Below are positions 33,825-43,178 of a DNA stretch of 64,000 nucleotides, piece after piece. The DNA is taken from the NCBI RefSeq assembly GCF_900582625.1, contig NZ_UTIQ01000327.1:62001-126000 (forward strand). Reading direction: 5' to 3'. Below the pieces are notes generated by a model. It was not told the DNA's origin. It made no database searches and saw nothing but the letters and a program-made list of their open reading frames with translations. The first letter of the stretch is position 1. Each line of letters opens with the position of its first letter. Position numbers and translations under genes: made by a program. The DNA comes from Pseudomonas viridiflava. Its GTDB lineage: Bacteria > Pseudomonadota > Gammaproteobacteria > Pseudomonadales > Pseudomonadaceae.

Positions 33825-35387
33825 TTATACCCAGCAGACTGGTTGCAAGGCGCGGACGGCCTGGCCGGTGACGGGGCACCAACTGCCGTAGCAAAAAGGT
33901 GATTGGGGGGTATATCCGCCCTGAAACTCGGACATTGTGACCTTCCCTACGGGCGTTGCCAGATCGGCCAGGTAGAAGGTTTCCGGCTCATCCTCGACGC
34001 TTGTGTTCAAGAACCAACTGCACATGCCAAACAGAGTATTGCTATGGCGGTGAGGGACAATGAGCAGGCTCCATTTACCTCTACTGTTAACCCACTCATA
34101 TGAGTTTCCCTGCCCGCCCATCCGGTTCGGTATTAGCTCCGGGCTGCTGGCAGCCGCAAACTGGCCCGCCGTATTGGCGCCCACGTCGTCCGGCCCTTGT
34201 AGAACCCATTGCTTGGTATAGCTCCCGCTGCCTGGCACGCTTACTCCCGGCGTGTATTGCCGTGTATTAGTTTCGGTCCCTGTCACATACCAACCTTCGA
34301 CTACCGCCGTCGCCTCGTTGGTGTACTGGTAGCTGTAGCTATATGAACAGACGGCCGCGCCGTCTATTGAATAGGTGATAGTTAGCGTGGATTGCAGGCT
34401 GTTGGTCGCCGTCCAGGTTCCGACAACAGGTTCGTTGAACCCGAATTCGGTTTCGCCCGAATGGGCGGCTACCGGCGCGCTGAAATGCGAGGTGACCTGC
34501 TCGCTAAGCGTTATCTCATGCCGACCGGTGTCGTCGTAGTACATGCCCACGACATAGGCGTCATAACCGCTCGAAGCATTCGCCGTGCCTGAATAATGAC
34601 TGATGAGCAGGTTGGCGGTCGTTTCTCCGCTCGGCGTGCGTACAAGCCGGCTTCCCTCTGTAGTTCCCTCGAAGTACCAAAAGTCAGGCGTGAGGACCAT
34701 TGGGGTTTCTTGAGCTGCCCCCAGTGTCTGCGCACGATTCTTGAGAACAGACAACTCCGCTACGCACTCTGAGCCGGGGCCAGCCAATACCAGCTCCAAC
34801 CAGCCGCAAGGGCGCCAGGCCCAATAGCCGCGGACGTCCAACGCTATATGAACGGCCACTTCAAATACCGCGGCAGACCCCGTTTTGTTCGTGTGGTAGC
34901 GCGTGATTCGGGGGCTTTCATCCACACCCTCCAAGGTTGGCTCAGATTGCCCCATGTCAGGGATAACGACCGTATAGGTGTGTTCCTCCGGCTTCCCGCC
35001 GAGAACACCAAACCGGCTCAGCGTTAGCTCGGTTGTGCCGCCAGCAATGTGTTCACTGTAAAGGCCGATCCGAACCAACCAGCAGGCGCCCGCCGGGTCA
35101 ATGTAGATCCATCCTCCCAACTCGCGGCCGTGGAGCGAATCGCCGGCAATGATTGCTTTGTTCCACCACTGTCGCCCTGCTGCTACATCAGCGACGGTTT
35201 CTTCCGGCGTGCGTTCAATCTCGGGTGCGGCCGGGTGCTGGATAAGGGCGGTACTGCCCTGCTCCCACGTTCCATTGCCGCCCGGCTGAGGGAAAAAAAT
35301 TTCCGTGCCGTTCGACAGCGGAAGCCGGAAGTCCTTAACCAGCCCGTGCCAAGGGCAGCCCCACTGTGGAACACCTGGTGTGCTCAT
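33825..35387 (-). CDS. Phage tail-tip/minor tail protein (unknown detail)
   Basis: 520 aa, beta-rich, many Trp/Tyr, without a recognised domain. The last part carries WSLLIVPHRHSNTLFGMCSW and a Cys pair near the end (PFCYGSWCPVTG). It overlaps the stop of the upstream 153-aa gene by 4 bp (ATGA), so both belong to the tail-tip set. Confidence 0.6.
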   Translation of the reverse strand: MSTPGVPQWGCPWHGLVKDFRLPLSNGTEIFFPQPGGNGTWEQGSTALIQHPAAPEIERTPEETVADVAAGRQWWNKAIIAGDSLHGRELGGWIYIDPAGACWLVRIGLYSEHIAGGTTELTLSRFGVLGGKPEEHTYTVVIPDMGQSEPTLEGVDESPRITRYHTNKTGSAAVFEVAVHIALDVRGYWAWRPCGWLELVLAGPGSECVAELSVLKNRAQTLGAAQETPMVLTPDFWYFEGTTEGSRLVRTPSGETTANLLISHYSGTANASSGYDAYVVGMYYDDTGRHEITLSEQVTSHFSAPVAAHSGETEFGFNEPVVGTWTATNSLQSTLTITYSIDGAAVCSYSYSYQYTNEATAVVEGWYVTGTETNTRQYTPGVSVPGSGSYTKQWVLQGPDDVGANTAGQFAAASSPELIPNRMGGQGNSYEWVNSRGKWSLLIVPHRHSNTLFGMCSWFLNTSVEDEPETFYLADLATPVGKVTMSEFQGGYTPQSPFCYGSWCPVTGQAVRALQPVCWV

Positions 35388-35845
35388 ACGGTGCCCGCCG
35401 GGTCAGCAAACTCGAACACCACTTCAGCGCCATTGGCATCTGTCATGTTCTGCGTTTTGATGGCCGGCAGGATGAAAAGCCCATCACTGCTGGTGAAGCC
35501 GCCCGCGTAGTAGTCCCGATCAGGAACGGTCTTGCTGTCCACGACCTTCGTTTTTTCCGTAACGGGGCTGGCGATGCCGCCGGCAGAGGAAGCGGCCGAC
35601 GGCTTATAGGTCCCAGTTCCGCGTTTCGCCGGATCTGCGCCAACTGGCTGAACTGGGCGCAGCGTCGGCCGGGTGGTGGGCGGCTTTACCAGCCGGTTGA
35701 TTTCGTCAACAGTCTCGGTTCCACGGCGCTCCGCCTCGTTGTTTCGGCCAATCGCCCTCCGCTCCGACTCGTTGTTGGTGCCAATAGCGCGGCGCTCTGA
35801 TTCGTTTCGGCGCCCTATCGCTCGTCTTTCGTCTCCCAACGCCAT
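35384..35845 (-). CDS. Phage protein with ERRAIG tandem repeat
   Basis: 153 aa starting MALGDERRAIGRRN. The N-terminus has four ~11-residue repeats (DERRAIGRRNE, SERRAIGTNNE, SERRAIGRNNE, AERRGTE), helical and strongly charged. A Pro/Thr linker and a compact C-terminal part (YYAGGFTSSDGLFILPA) follow. The repeat unit is visible in the DNA as well. Function unknown, tail-tip by position. Confidence 0.6.
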   Translation of the reverse strand: MALGDERRAIGRRNESERRAIGTNNESERRAIGRNNEAERRGTETVDEINRLVKPPTTRPTLRPVQPVGADPAKRGTGTYKPSAASSAGGIASPVTEKTKVVDSKTVPDRDYYAGGFTSSDGLFILPAIKTQNMTDANGAEVVFEFADPAGTV

Positions 35846-35846
35846 C

Positions 35847-37541
35847 TCAAAGCTCCAGTTGGTTTTCAGGCACACCGACGCGATAAAGGGTTTCAGAGGC
35901 CAGCTGATATTCATCCCGAAGATCAGCTGGAATTTCCGGCGCGGTGGCAGTCATTCGGCGCGGGTATTCTTCCTGTCCGACGTTGTTGTCGATGGAATCC
36001 CAATTACCTGAAAAACCGTCGAGCGCTTCGTCGTATGGTGGGCTGTCGCTCCGCCCGCCGATTTGCGATGGCAGCGAATCTGACGGGTACGAGCCTGGAT
36101 CGACCGTGGCAACACCCAGGCGCGGCGGAACGATCAATGGGTCGCTCGCTCCACCACCGCGCATGATCGCGATGCTGACAGTGGTGATTGCCGTTCCCGC
36201 CTCGAAGTCGTATTCATCAACAATGCGCCGGCACTTGCCAACGGCCTTGGTGTTTTGGTCATCAAGCTGCAAGGTGACGGGCAGATCGATACCCAAAGCC
36301 ATCGGCGTAGGGACCTGCCAGCTCATACTGTTCTCACGGTGCGCACCGATGATTTTGACCTGAGCCATCTTCATCATTACTTGCAGACCGGCAAACCGGC
36401 GATCCTCACCAAGCACGTCCTCATAACCCGTCTCACCACCATTGATAGGATCGGTAGTCCAGGCCTCAATCCGGTCGTTTTCGATCTCAAAGGAAGCACT
36501 GTCACGCTGCACAATGGCAGTGCCAGGCACTTCCCCGGCGGGCGTGGCAAATACCATCGTGTAAGTTTCGGTGACCGATTGCGCCCAGCGCCGAGCGCCA
36601 GTCCAGCCAGCCCCCAGCACCAAATCGGGATAGACGTTGATCCATGGTGCTCCGGTACCGCACGGATCCGAAGCGCTTGGCGGCAGGTATACAAACGCCC
36701 CGTTGATCATGGTCTGCCCGCCATCGGTGGCGGCGTCTTCGATCATTTCCACCGTCGGCAAATCGTGCGTGTCGACCCGCCACGCACAGAAACTGCCAGC
36801 CGGCACCAGCCACGTGTAATGCTGGTTCAGTTGCCAGAGGCGGCTATATCGATAGCTAAAGGTGACTTCGACGCGATTTGTCACGCTGCTTAGCTGCGCG
36901 CCATCGAACTCCACCGACTGATCCAGAGTGGTGCCGGGCCCGAATACGAAGGCCGGAGCGGTGGCAAACCAACTCGTCAGACGCAGCTCGCCGCTGGGCG
37001 AAACATCCAGACTCGCCGACATGGTGCTTAGCAGCTCCAAGGCGTAGTCCCAATGGCTTCGGCCCTCCACGGGTGCGAACACATCCGCTGACCATGCGCC
37101 GGGTATCAGGGTGTCAATCTCCGCGATGGACATCGCTTCAACGCGCTGCTGCAGCTGGTCACCGCACTCGCAGGACAGAACTCGCTCAGCTGCGTTCCAC
37201 GATGGGTTTGTGATTCGCCCAGTGAATCGCCGCTCTGACCGGAAGACGCCGTTCTGGTCGGTGGAGGTAAAGTCGATCGTTACCGCACGGCCGCGCCAGT
37301 TCGTTGGTACGACCACCTCGCCAACCGGAAAGAACAAATCGAAATCCGCCAAGCCTGCGGCACCCTCTTCCCGGTCAGTTCGACCACCCCCGGTCAAGCG
37401 GTGCGTCAGGTCCTCGCCGTCAATCAGAAGTACTAGGTTCCAGCCATAGGAGACGCCAGCGACCACGGATTCAGCCGCTTCACTAGTCGCCACCAGACCG
37501 TTGAGGGGGACGGCATTCAGCATCGAGCCATTGAGCTGCAT
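35847..37541 (-). CDS. Tail hub-like / baseplate protein
   Basis: 564 aa. Parts resemble phage tail-hub proteins of siphoviruses: LVLLIDGEDLTHRL, RRFTGRITNPSWNAAERVLS, then a long beta-rich body with RVEVTFSYRYSRLWQLNQHY. The start at 37541 overlaps the upstream stop (TGATG). It follows tape measure and a 165-aa gene, where hub proteins lie in this order. Assignment is by position and composition. Confidence 0.6.
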   Translation of the reverse strand: MQLNGSMLNAVPLNGLVATSEAAESVVAGVSYGWNLVLLIDGEDLTHRLTGGGRTDREEGAAGLADFDLFFPVGEVVVPTNWRGRAVTIDFTSTDQNGVFRSERRFTGRITNPSWNAAERVLSCECGDQLQQRVEAMSIAEIDTLIPGAWSADVFAPVEGRSHWDYALELLSTMSASLDVSPSGELRLTSWFATAPAFVFGPGTTLDQSVEFDGAQLSSVTNRVEVTFSYRYSRLWQLNQHYTWLVPAGSFCAWRVDTHDLPTVEMIEDAATDGGQTMINGAFVYLPPSASDPCGTGAPWINVYPDLVLGAGWTGARRWAQSVTETYTMVFATPAGEVPGTAIVQRDSASFEIENDRIEAWTTDPINGGETGYEDVLGEDRRFAGLQVMMKMAQVKIIGAHRENSMSWQVPTPMALGIDLPVTLQLDDQNTKAVGKCRRIVDEYDFEAGTAITTVSIAIMRGGGASDPLIVPPRLGVATVDPGSYPSDSLPSQIGGRSDSPPYDEALDGFSGNWDSIDNNVGQEEYPRRMTATAPEIPADLRDEYQLASETLYRVGVPENQLEL

Positions 37542-38038
37542 CAGGCTTCTTCCCAGTCGAAGGACCAACCATGGCTGGTGTCCTGCGATTTGCTGAAATT
37601 GCGCACGAATACCGAATAGACCGGAAGCCAGCTCACCTGATAGAACTCGGCGTTCTCAATCGCGTCCACGGTCACCACTCTGCCCGCACGTGTGCAGTTG
37701 GCGCGCACCCACCGGTCATCGACCAGCACGGACGCCCACGGCTCCTTATCCGGTCGTGGGTCGCTGCTGAGGGTGTGCACCGGTCCTGGCAGAACGGAGT
37801 TGCAAAGCTGTAGGAGGCGCAGCTCTAACGGCTGCGTAAGGTCCAACCCATCCAGACCCGGCGGCATAAGGCCCTGCCCGCCGATCGATCCGGCGGCCTT
37901 CTTGTAGCGGTACATGTTCACGCCATCACCCTGGCTCAGTCGCAGCAAGGTCTCGGCATTTACGTTGCCGCTGCTCAACTGCGGCGAACCGGAGTATTTG
38001 AGGATTGGTACGCCGCCGAGCCTGATCAGAAGTGCCAT
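37541..38038 (-). CDS. Distal tail-like protein (unknown detail)
   Basis: 165 aa, soluble, between tape measure and hub-like genes, the position of distal tail (Dit-like) proteins. VYSVFVRNFSKSQDTSHGWS lies near the end. No clear motif; the role is inferred from gene order. Confidence 0.55.
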   Translation of the reverse strand: MALLIRLGGVPILKYSGSPQLSSGNVNAETLLRLSQGDGVNMYRYKKAAGSIGGQGLMPPGLDGLDLTQPLELRLLQLCNSVLPGPVHTLSSDPRPDKEPWASVLVDDRWVRANCTRAGRVVTVDAIENAEFYQVSWLPVYSVFVRNFSKSQDTSHGWSFDWEEA

Positions 38039-38055
38039 TCAGTGGCTCCAGAAAC

Positions 38056-38078
38056 AAAAAGCCCGCACAGGGCGGGCT
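38056..38078 (-). terminator. Intrinsic terminator after tape measure gene
   Basis: AGCCCGCC-CTGT-GCGGGCT followed by T5 on the minus strand, directly after the tape measure stop. Confidence 0.85.
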
Positions 38079-38081
38079 GGG

Positions 38082-40154
38082 TTAGCTGTGGGTGCGGCCA
38101 AGTTTTCGGTTGGCGGTTCGCAGTGAGTTTGCCGATTTGCGGTTTACGAACACGGTGTGCGTTTCGCCCCCGAGGTTGAAGTCGAGCCGCCCCAAGTGAG
38201 GCACGTTACTGGCGGCAGAATTGAGTGCTTCGCCGGCGGCTGGACCGCCCAGCACGTCACCACCAAGCAATCCCGCCATGCTTGCAGCAAGGTTTCGAGA
38301 AGCATCGGCCGGGAGCACCTGCTCGCCTCCACGGAAACGCAAGAGTTCCGGGCCGTTCTCACCAACCCAATGCAGTCCAGGAGTAGCGCTGTTGGTGCCG
38401 GTGGCATAACCGGGATAGCTAACCTGAGGGTTTTCCAGCCCGATCGCTGTCATTTCGGGCGTGGCGACGATGGGATTTATGGTTGCGGTGATGGTTAGCG
38501 AATTGCCGAGGCGCTGAGCGAGCGCCTGGATGTCTGCCTCAAGTTTGGCGATTTCTTCTGGCTTGAGATTGATCGTTACTTTGGTGTCTTTAACCGCGTC
38601 TATTTTTGATTTTAGTGAGTCAAGGGTTGCAGCCGCATCGGCGGCACTCTTGCTTGTGTTATCAACGTTGATGGTGTCCGCTGCCCGTTCTATCGCCAGC
38701 AGCTCTTTAATGATCCCCTCAAACCCATACGTATTTTCACCTGCATCCTGCAGCTCTTTAAGCACTTCAAGTGCCGCCTGCGCATTACGTTTCGCGCCAT
38801 CAACATCCTTGGTGCGCAGCGCGGCATCAGCATTCACCTTTAGAGCCTGGGCTTCGGAATAGGAGGCGTCCCCAGAGGCCCCACTTCGCAGATGCTCAAG
38901 GGCTGCGGCGTAACGCTTTTCAGTATCGAGCTGCGCCTCCTTCGCCTTTTCTAACGACTGGTTTGCTTTGCGCTGAGCATCGACGAGACGATCCAGTGAG
39001 CTCTGCGAATCCTTTACTACTTGTTCCTGGACACCCTTCAACTCCTTCGCTTTGATTTCGGCCAGCTCTACGGTAGCGCCCATGCCGGTGGCCACAGAGT
39101 CAAAGCTTCTACGAATGTTTTCGGAGACCTCTGCAGCCTTCTGTCCTGCCTGCTCATACTCACCGTTAAAAACCTTTCCGATCCGGTCCACGGCATCGTT
39201 GACCCCTTTGCTGGCGTCAGCAGAATTCCGCTCCAAGATATCGAAAGCACCGGTCAAATTGCCTTTCGCAGCAGTTACCGCCGCCGCCAAAAGAGCAGCC
39301 AGGGACGAACCAACCAAGTCAAACGCGGCGCCGACGATAATCCCCGCCGCAGCGAGCGCCTTGAGGGCTCCGCCAAAAAAAGACGAAGACGTCGCGGCCA
39401 GCTTGGTGTTTTTAGAAACGTCGAGCATTAGGCCGGTAATGACACTGAGCGACGGCAACAGATCCGCCGCCATTTGTTGGCCTACACCCTCCGATACCGA
39501 ACCCAGCACATCGAGCTGATCGTTGAAATCTCCCGCCGCCTTGTAGGTCTCGTCCGAAAGAACCAAGCCCAAGTCCTTGGCCTGGTCGATCAGTTCTCGA
39601 ATGCCGCTGCCGCCACGGTTGAGCAAAGGTAGGAGCTTTGCCCCTGACTTGCCGAAGAGCTCCACAGCTAGCGCCGATTTTTCAGCACCATCTGGCAACT
39701 GAGCAAACTTGTCGGCGAGCTCCAACAAAAGGACATCGGCGCTTTTGATATCCCCGTTTGCACCGCGAACCGATACGCCAACTTTGGCAAACGCCGCGGC
39801 TTGGGCTTTCGATCCATTTGCCGCCTTGGCAGCGTTCTGGTTCAGCTTACCCAAGGTGGTTGATAGGGATTCGCCGTCAATGCTGGCGAACTTGGCGGCG
39901 TACTGCAAACCAGCGAATTGGCCAGTCAAGACGCCTGCGCGCTCGGCCAGCTCGTCTGTTTTGTCCGCCGCGTCAATCGAGTCTTTGATATAGGCGGCGA
40001 ACACCCCAACCGACAATGCTGCGACAAGCGTCGCGCCCACCGCTTTAGCGGTTGCACTGAGCTTGTTCATCTGGCCGTCAGCCTCTTTGAAGGCTTTGGC
40101 GGCGTTGTTCTTGCCTTCGATGACAAGTTGGGTGGTGACCTTTCCGCCAGCCAT
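38082..40154 (-). CDS. Tape measure protein
   Basis: 690 aa. Helical throughout with a TP901-type N-terminus (VTTQLVIEGKNNAAKAFKEA, ATLVAALSVGVFAAYIKDSI) and hydrophobic segments at ~265-310 (AAGIIVGAAFDLVGSSLAAL). Long coiled coil at ~380-560 (QRKANQSLEKAKEAQLDTEK). It sets tail length. Its ATG overlaps the G-T stop (TAATG). Confidence 0.9.
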   Translation of the reverse strand: MAGGKVTTQLVIEGKNNAAKAFKEADGQMNKLSATAKAVGATLVAALSVGVFAAYIKDSIDAADKTDELAERAGVLTGQFAGLQYAAKFASIDGESLSTTLGKLNQNAAKAANGSKAQAAAFAKVGVSVRGANGDIKSADVLLLELADKFAQLPDGAEKSALAVELFGKSGAKLLPLLNRGGSGIRELIDQAKDLGLVLSDETYKAAGDFNDQLDVLGSVSEGVGQQMAADLLPSLSVITGLMLDVSKNTKLAATSSSFFGGALKALAAAGIIVGAAFDLVGSSLAALLAAAVTAAKGNLTGAFDILERNSADASKGVNDAVDRIGKVFNGEYEQAGQKAAEVSENIRRSFDSVATGMGATVELAEIKAKELKGVQEQVVKDSQSSLDRLVDAQRKANQSLEKAKEAQLDTEKRYAAALEHLRSGASGDASYSEAQALKVNADAALRTKDVDGAKRNAQAALEVLKELQDAGENTYGFEGIIKELLAIERAADTINVDNTSKSAADAAATLDSLKSKIDAVKDTKVTINLKPEEIAKLEADIQALAQRLGNSLTITATINPIVATPEMTAIGLENPQVSYPGYATGTNSATPGLHWVGENGPELLRFRGGEQVLPADASRNLAASMAGLLGGDVLGGPAAGEALNSAASNVPHLGRLDFNLGGETHTVFVNRKSANSLRTANRKLGRTHS

Positions 40155-40692
40155 TACGAGAGCCCTCGAAGCAAACGATCAAAATCTTTTTTGTTGGCCT
40201 TGGCGGCGCGGGCCGTTATCAAGCGCATGCGCGCCTGACTTCGTTCTATCGCGTCGATACCGGACAGGAAGGCCCGCAGCTGCGGGAGCGTGTAGCCCTG
40301 AACATCGGCCCAAGAATGGCCGCTGCTGATCAGTCGTTGGATTGACTCGGACCAGGTGTAGGACTTGCCATCACCTGCAGGGCCTGATTGAAAAAACCTG
40401 AGTTCGCCTGAACCACTGCGACCATCAACTGCACCACCACAGCGGCCGGCAGGCGGCGGGCTCGCCAAACCGGAAGGCTCGTACAGGCGCCGATGATCGC
40501 GACTAACGCTTTGCTGTCTTTTGCATACGAAAGGATTTGTCCCGTCGATGAGTCGGCAAGCAGAACGAGAAGCCGTGATGCCGCTTCGGCGAACATTTCG
40601 AAGTGGCGCAGCTGCACCGGCCGGATGTCGACGGCACGTTTACCGACCCAAACCACCTCGGCCATCGGAAATAAAATCTGGTGTTCTGACAT
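40154..40692 (-). CDS. Tail assembly chaperone G-T fusion made by -1 frameshift
   Basis: A 179-aa fusion: 101 residues of the G frame, then a -1 slip at TTTTTTC (40,396-40,390), then 78 residues of the T frame ending just at the tape measure ATG. The T part (GPAGDGKSYTWSESIQRLIS, ..FDRLLRGLS) has no sensible start of its own. Gene order (tail tube, G, G-T, tape measure) is exactly that in which lambda-like phages use a programmed slip. The spanning product is inference; the slippery heptamer and frames are seen. Confidence 0.8.
40330..40692 (-). CDS. Tail assembly chaperone G
   Basis: 120 aa (MSEHQILFPMAEVVWVGKRA... VRPVQLRHFEMFAEA-type). It is translated in the zero frame past the slippery site for 19 more residues. 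Assembly chaperones of this type are short-lived, coat the tape measure and are absent from the virion. It starts 55 bp after the tail-tube gene, beyond a terminator hairpin. Confidence 0.8.
   Translation of the reverse strand: MSEHQILFPMAEVVWVGKRAVDIRPVQLRHFEMFAEAASRLLVLLADSSTGQILSYAKDSKALVAIIGACTSLPVWRARRLPAAVVVQLMVAVVQANSGFFNQALQVMASPTPGPSQSND
40390..40396 (-). other. -1 programmed frameshift site U UUU UUC
   Basis: In the G frame the codons are GGT TTT TTC, so T TTT TTC is a canonical X XXY YYZ heptamer. Re-pairing one base back gives TTT TTT and enters the T frame (CAA TCA GGC). The T frame is open from upstream of this point to 40,154. Confidence 0.85.
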
Positions 40693-40706
40693 GGGTACCC
40701 CAAAAG

Positions 40707-40729
40707 CAAAAACCCGCCGGAGCGGGTTT
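40707..40729 (-). terminator. Intrinsic terminator after tail-tube gene
   Basis: AAACCCGC-TCCG-GCGGGTTT then TTGCTTTT on the minus strand, between tail tube and G genes. It should favour high tail-tube over chaperone expression unless antiterminated. Confidence 0.85.
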
Positions 40730-40746
40730 CTTGGTTGGCTTGCCGG

Positions 40747-41544
40747 TTACGCGGCAACGTCGGTGTTTTGAACTTCCCACTGCCAGATAGCGGCTTCGTC
40801 CACATCGACGATGTTCGGGTCTGCCAGAAGGCGGATGCTCACAGGGATCGTGCCGAACTCGGCACCCTGGTTCAGTGGCAGTCCACCGTTCAAGCTGATA
40901 CGCGCATAGAAGCAGCGGATTACACGCTTCTCGCCGTCACCTGCTTCGTTCACCTGCTCAAACAGGATCCGGTAAAACTTTCGGCCGGTGATGAAGGGTT
41001 TGATCACGTCCACGGTCGGATAGGTGTAGGCGATCTTCAAGGCGAGACGCTTCAGACCGCCACCCACTGGCGCGGTTTCAGCATTGATGTCGTCGGCTAA
41101 CTGCCCGCCCAACAAGACCTTGATGCCGCCGGGGGTTACCGCGTAGTCGACGTTGCGAACATAGGCGGGATCGCCAACTTCAGCGTCGGCAGCCTTCACG
41201 CTGGTCACCGTTAGCGGCATGTGCGCCAGGGCAATGGTGCGGTCGACGTACGCGTCCTGATCTTCAGCAGTCACCGTGCCAGAAGGCACGCGGTCGACAG
41301 AACCGAACATCAACACCGCCGCAGCGGCCGGGCTGAAGTTCACCGCCTCGCCGGTGACGTTGATTGCCGAAGTGGAAGTGACACCATCCAGCTCGGGCAG
41401 GCCAAGGCGTGTAGGATCGGGGATGGTGATGTCGGTCGTTTCAGGCTCAGCCGTCGAGTTCTGAAGCTTGAACAGCTCTTGGAAAACATTGGTTGGGTAT
41501 GGCGCCACAAGGGTTGTGCCACGGAATAATTGGGTGTGCTGCAT
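40747..41544 (-). CDS. Major tail tube protein
   Basis: 265 aa, beta-rich (SVDRVPSGTVTAEDQDAYVD, LALKIAYTYPTVDVIKPFIT). ATG 41544 follows CCAGGAGC. It is the gene immediately before the tail assembly chaperones and after the tail terminator, where siphoviruses encode the tube protein. Confidence 0.78.
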   Translation of the reverse strand: MQHTQLFRGTTLVAPYPTNVFQELFKLQNSTAEPETTDITIPDPTRLGLPELDGVTSTSAINVTGEAVNFSPAAAAVLMFGSVDRVPSGTVTAEDQDAYVDRTIALAHMPLTVTSVKAADAEVGDPAYVRNVDYAVTPGGIKVLLGGQLADDINAETAPVGGGLKRLALKIAYTYPTVDVIKPFITGRKFYRILFEQVNEAGDGEKRVIRCFYARISLNGGLPLNQGAEFGTIPVSIRLLADPNIVDVDEAAIWQWEVQNTDVAA

Positions 41545-41575
41545 GGTTTGCTCCTGGCCCGTGGCCGTTGGGTGG

Positions 41576-42019
41576 TCAGTTGTAGCTCTCGACGTAGAGC
41601 ACGCCGATGCTGATGGTGATGCTGTGGGTGCTTTCCTTCTCATCGGCGTACCTAAAAACCGCCTCGTCTTCTTCCTCGATCAGGCCGGCGAACATGCGTT
41701 CATCCCGCCCGAACCCCAGCGCGCGCAGCACATCCACGTAAACCGCGTCCAGCGCTGCTTCCGGGTCATCCGTACCCCTGGAGAAAAACACCTCAATATC
41801 GAAGGTGCGCGTGCGAGTAGCCTGCTGCAGGGCGATGCCAGCGCGGCTGTCAGCGACGGCGCGGACCAAGGCATAGGGCAGCGGCTGTTTTTCGCGAACC
41901 TTGTCTTTCGGCCCGTAAACCGCGAGCAATTCGGTTAGGTACCCGTTCTGCTGTTTGATGGTTTCTAGGCACGCGCGCAGGGAGCGGCCGACCAGCGTGG
42001 CCTTGGGTAGCGGGTTCAT
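41576..42019 (-). CDS. Tail terminator / tail completion protein
   Basis: 147 aa with RTRTFDIEVFFSRGTDDPEA and ITISIGVLYVES strands resembling lambda gpU-type terminators. It follows the HK97gp10-like gene, the usual order of head-to-tail completion proteins. Confidence 0.68.
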   Translation of the reverse strand: MNPLPKATLVGRSLRACLETIKQQNGYLTELLAVYGPKDKVREKQPLPYALVRAVADSRAGIALQQATRTRTFDIEVFFSRGTDDPEAALDAVYVDVLRALGFGRDERMFAGLIEEEDEAVFRYADEKESTHSITISIGVLYVESYN

Positions 42020-42021
42020 GT

Positions 42022-42648
42022 TTAGCCTCGAAGAAGCGCGCGACGGTAGCGGCGCTGGAACTCTGCTGACAGGTACCGGTTCGCATATCCAACGGTTGCC
42101 ACGTTGGTCAGACGCCGGAAGTAAAATGCGACTGATGGGCCCATAGCAGGCTGCAAGCCCGTGTTGTAAACGTAGGCTTTGCGCTGGTCATACCTGGCAG
42201 GCTTTTTCAGCTTCCTTACCCGAGACGACCTGGTTGCCCATGGCTGCTTGCCTAAACTTGCAGGGTTAACAAACCCGGCGGCGACCTTGTGCCCTTTGAA
42301 ACTGCCTACCAGAATTCGCGCGCGAGTGGGGCTGATAACCTGGTAGCCCCAACGACGGTACTCGGTAACGTAGACGCCGGCGCCGCTAGGAATAATTCGA
42401 GCGTCAAGCCGACCTTTTCTGGCGTTCACTCGCTTAATGATGATTCGCTTGTTTACCCAGCCTCGGCTCTTGAACATCTTTGCAATTTCAGGCGTGTACT
42501 TCCGCTTGCGAACTTCGGTGGCTGTCGAATCAAGCGCGCCGCGCAGCACCGGCTCGATGCTACGTCCAAGGCTGGCAAGCTGCTTCTTTGCGGCGTCGAA
42601 ACCCTGCGCACTGATACCAATTCTTAGACCTCCATTGCTTGAAGCCAT
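42022..42648 (-). CDS. Minor tail / HK97gp10-like protein
   Basis: 208 aa, very basic. GFDAAKKQLASLGRSIEPVL at the N-terminus is like HK97 gp10/phage Z-type tail completion proteins, followed by a Lys/Arg-rich middle. It overlaps the upstream connector gene by 25 bp. Confidence 0.68.
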   Translation of the reverse strand: MASSNGGLRIGISAQGFDAAKKQLASLGRSIEPVLRGALDSTATEVRKRKYTPEIAKMFKSRGWVNKRIIIKRVNARKGRLDARIIPSGAGVYVTEYRRWGYQVISPTRARILVGSFKGHKVAAGFVNPASLGKQPWATRSSRVRKLKKPARYDQRKAYVYNTGLQPAMGPSVAFYFRRLTNVATVGYANRYLSAEFQRRYRRALLRG

Positions 42649-43178
42649 ACGCCCCTCACAACGCCGTCGTCGGTTTCATCGGCGTAGCCAAGCACGCTGT
42701 ACACAGTGCCTCCCACCTGCAGCAGCTCGTCCGCCTGCACGCGGCCGGTCTCGATCAAGGCTACTTCCGCCTTTGTACGGTACTCGACGACCTTGCCGAA
42801 TTCGTCCCGGTACGGCGCATCAAACGTGAGCAGCACCCGGCAAGGCCTATCTGGCCCTCCCTCTGGACGGTACATGGCCGGCTCCCCGATAAACTCATCA
42901 GCGGTCACACGCAGCTCGGTGCGGTCGCCTACCGGGTCTCGGGCGCTGGTGATGTAGAAAAGCCGCCCGCCGTAGGCCAGATATCGCCCCTGAGTCAGCT
43001 TGGCGCTGAATCGACCGCGGATCGACACGCGCGCAGGGCTACGCAGCCCCGTAGGGATACCGGGGTCGGCATCCTCCTTGGCTTTGATGCCGAGCCAAGC
43101 TTTGCCAATTACAACGGATGTCAGGTCCGCGCCTAAGGCAAGGATGGTTGCGTGTCTGTTGAGGCGGCCCACTTCCAT
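42624..43178 (-). CDS. Head-tail connector (head closure) protein
   Basis: 184 aa. MEVGRLNRHATI at the start, then RGRFSAKLTQGRYLAYGGRL and YITSARDPVGDRTELRV, the beta-barrel pattern of SPP1 gp16/phage head closure proteins. ATG 43178 overlaps the stop of the preceding gene (TGATG). Confidence 0.68.
   Translation of the reverse strand: MEVGRLNRHATILALGADLTSVVIGKAWLGIKAKEDADPGIPTGLRSPARVSIRGRFSAKLTQGRYLAYGGRLFYITSARDPVGDRTELRVTADEFIGEPAMYRPEGGPDRPCRVLLTFDAPYRDEFGKVVEYRTKAEVALIETGRVQADELLQVGGTVYSVLGYADETDDGVVRGVWLQAMEV

Noticed and set aside
40154-40468. Independent gene starting at 40,468 in the T frame
   Set aside because: Its first residues are out-of-phase G codons with no ribosome site; the slippery heptamer explains the frame better.
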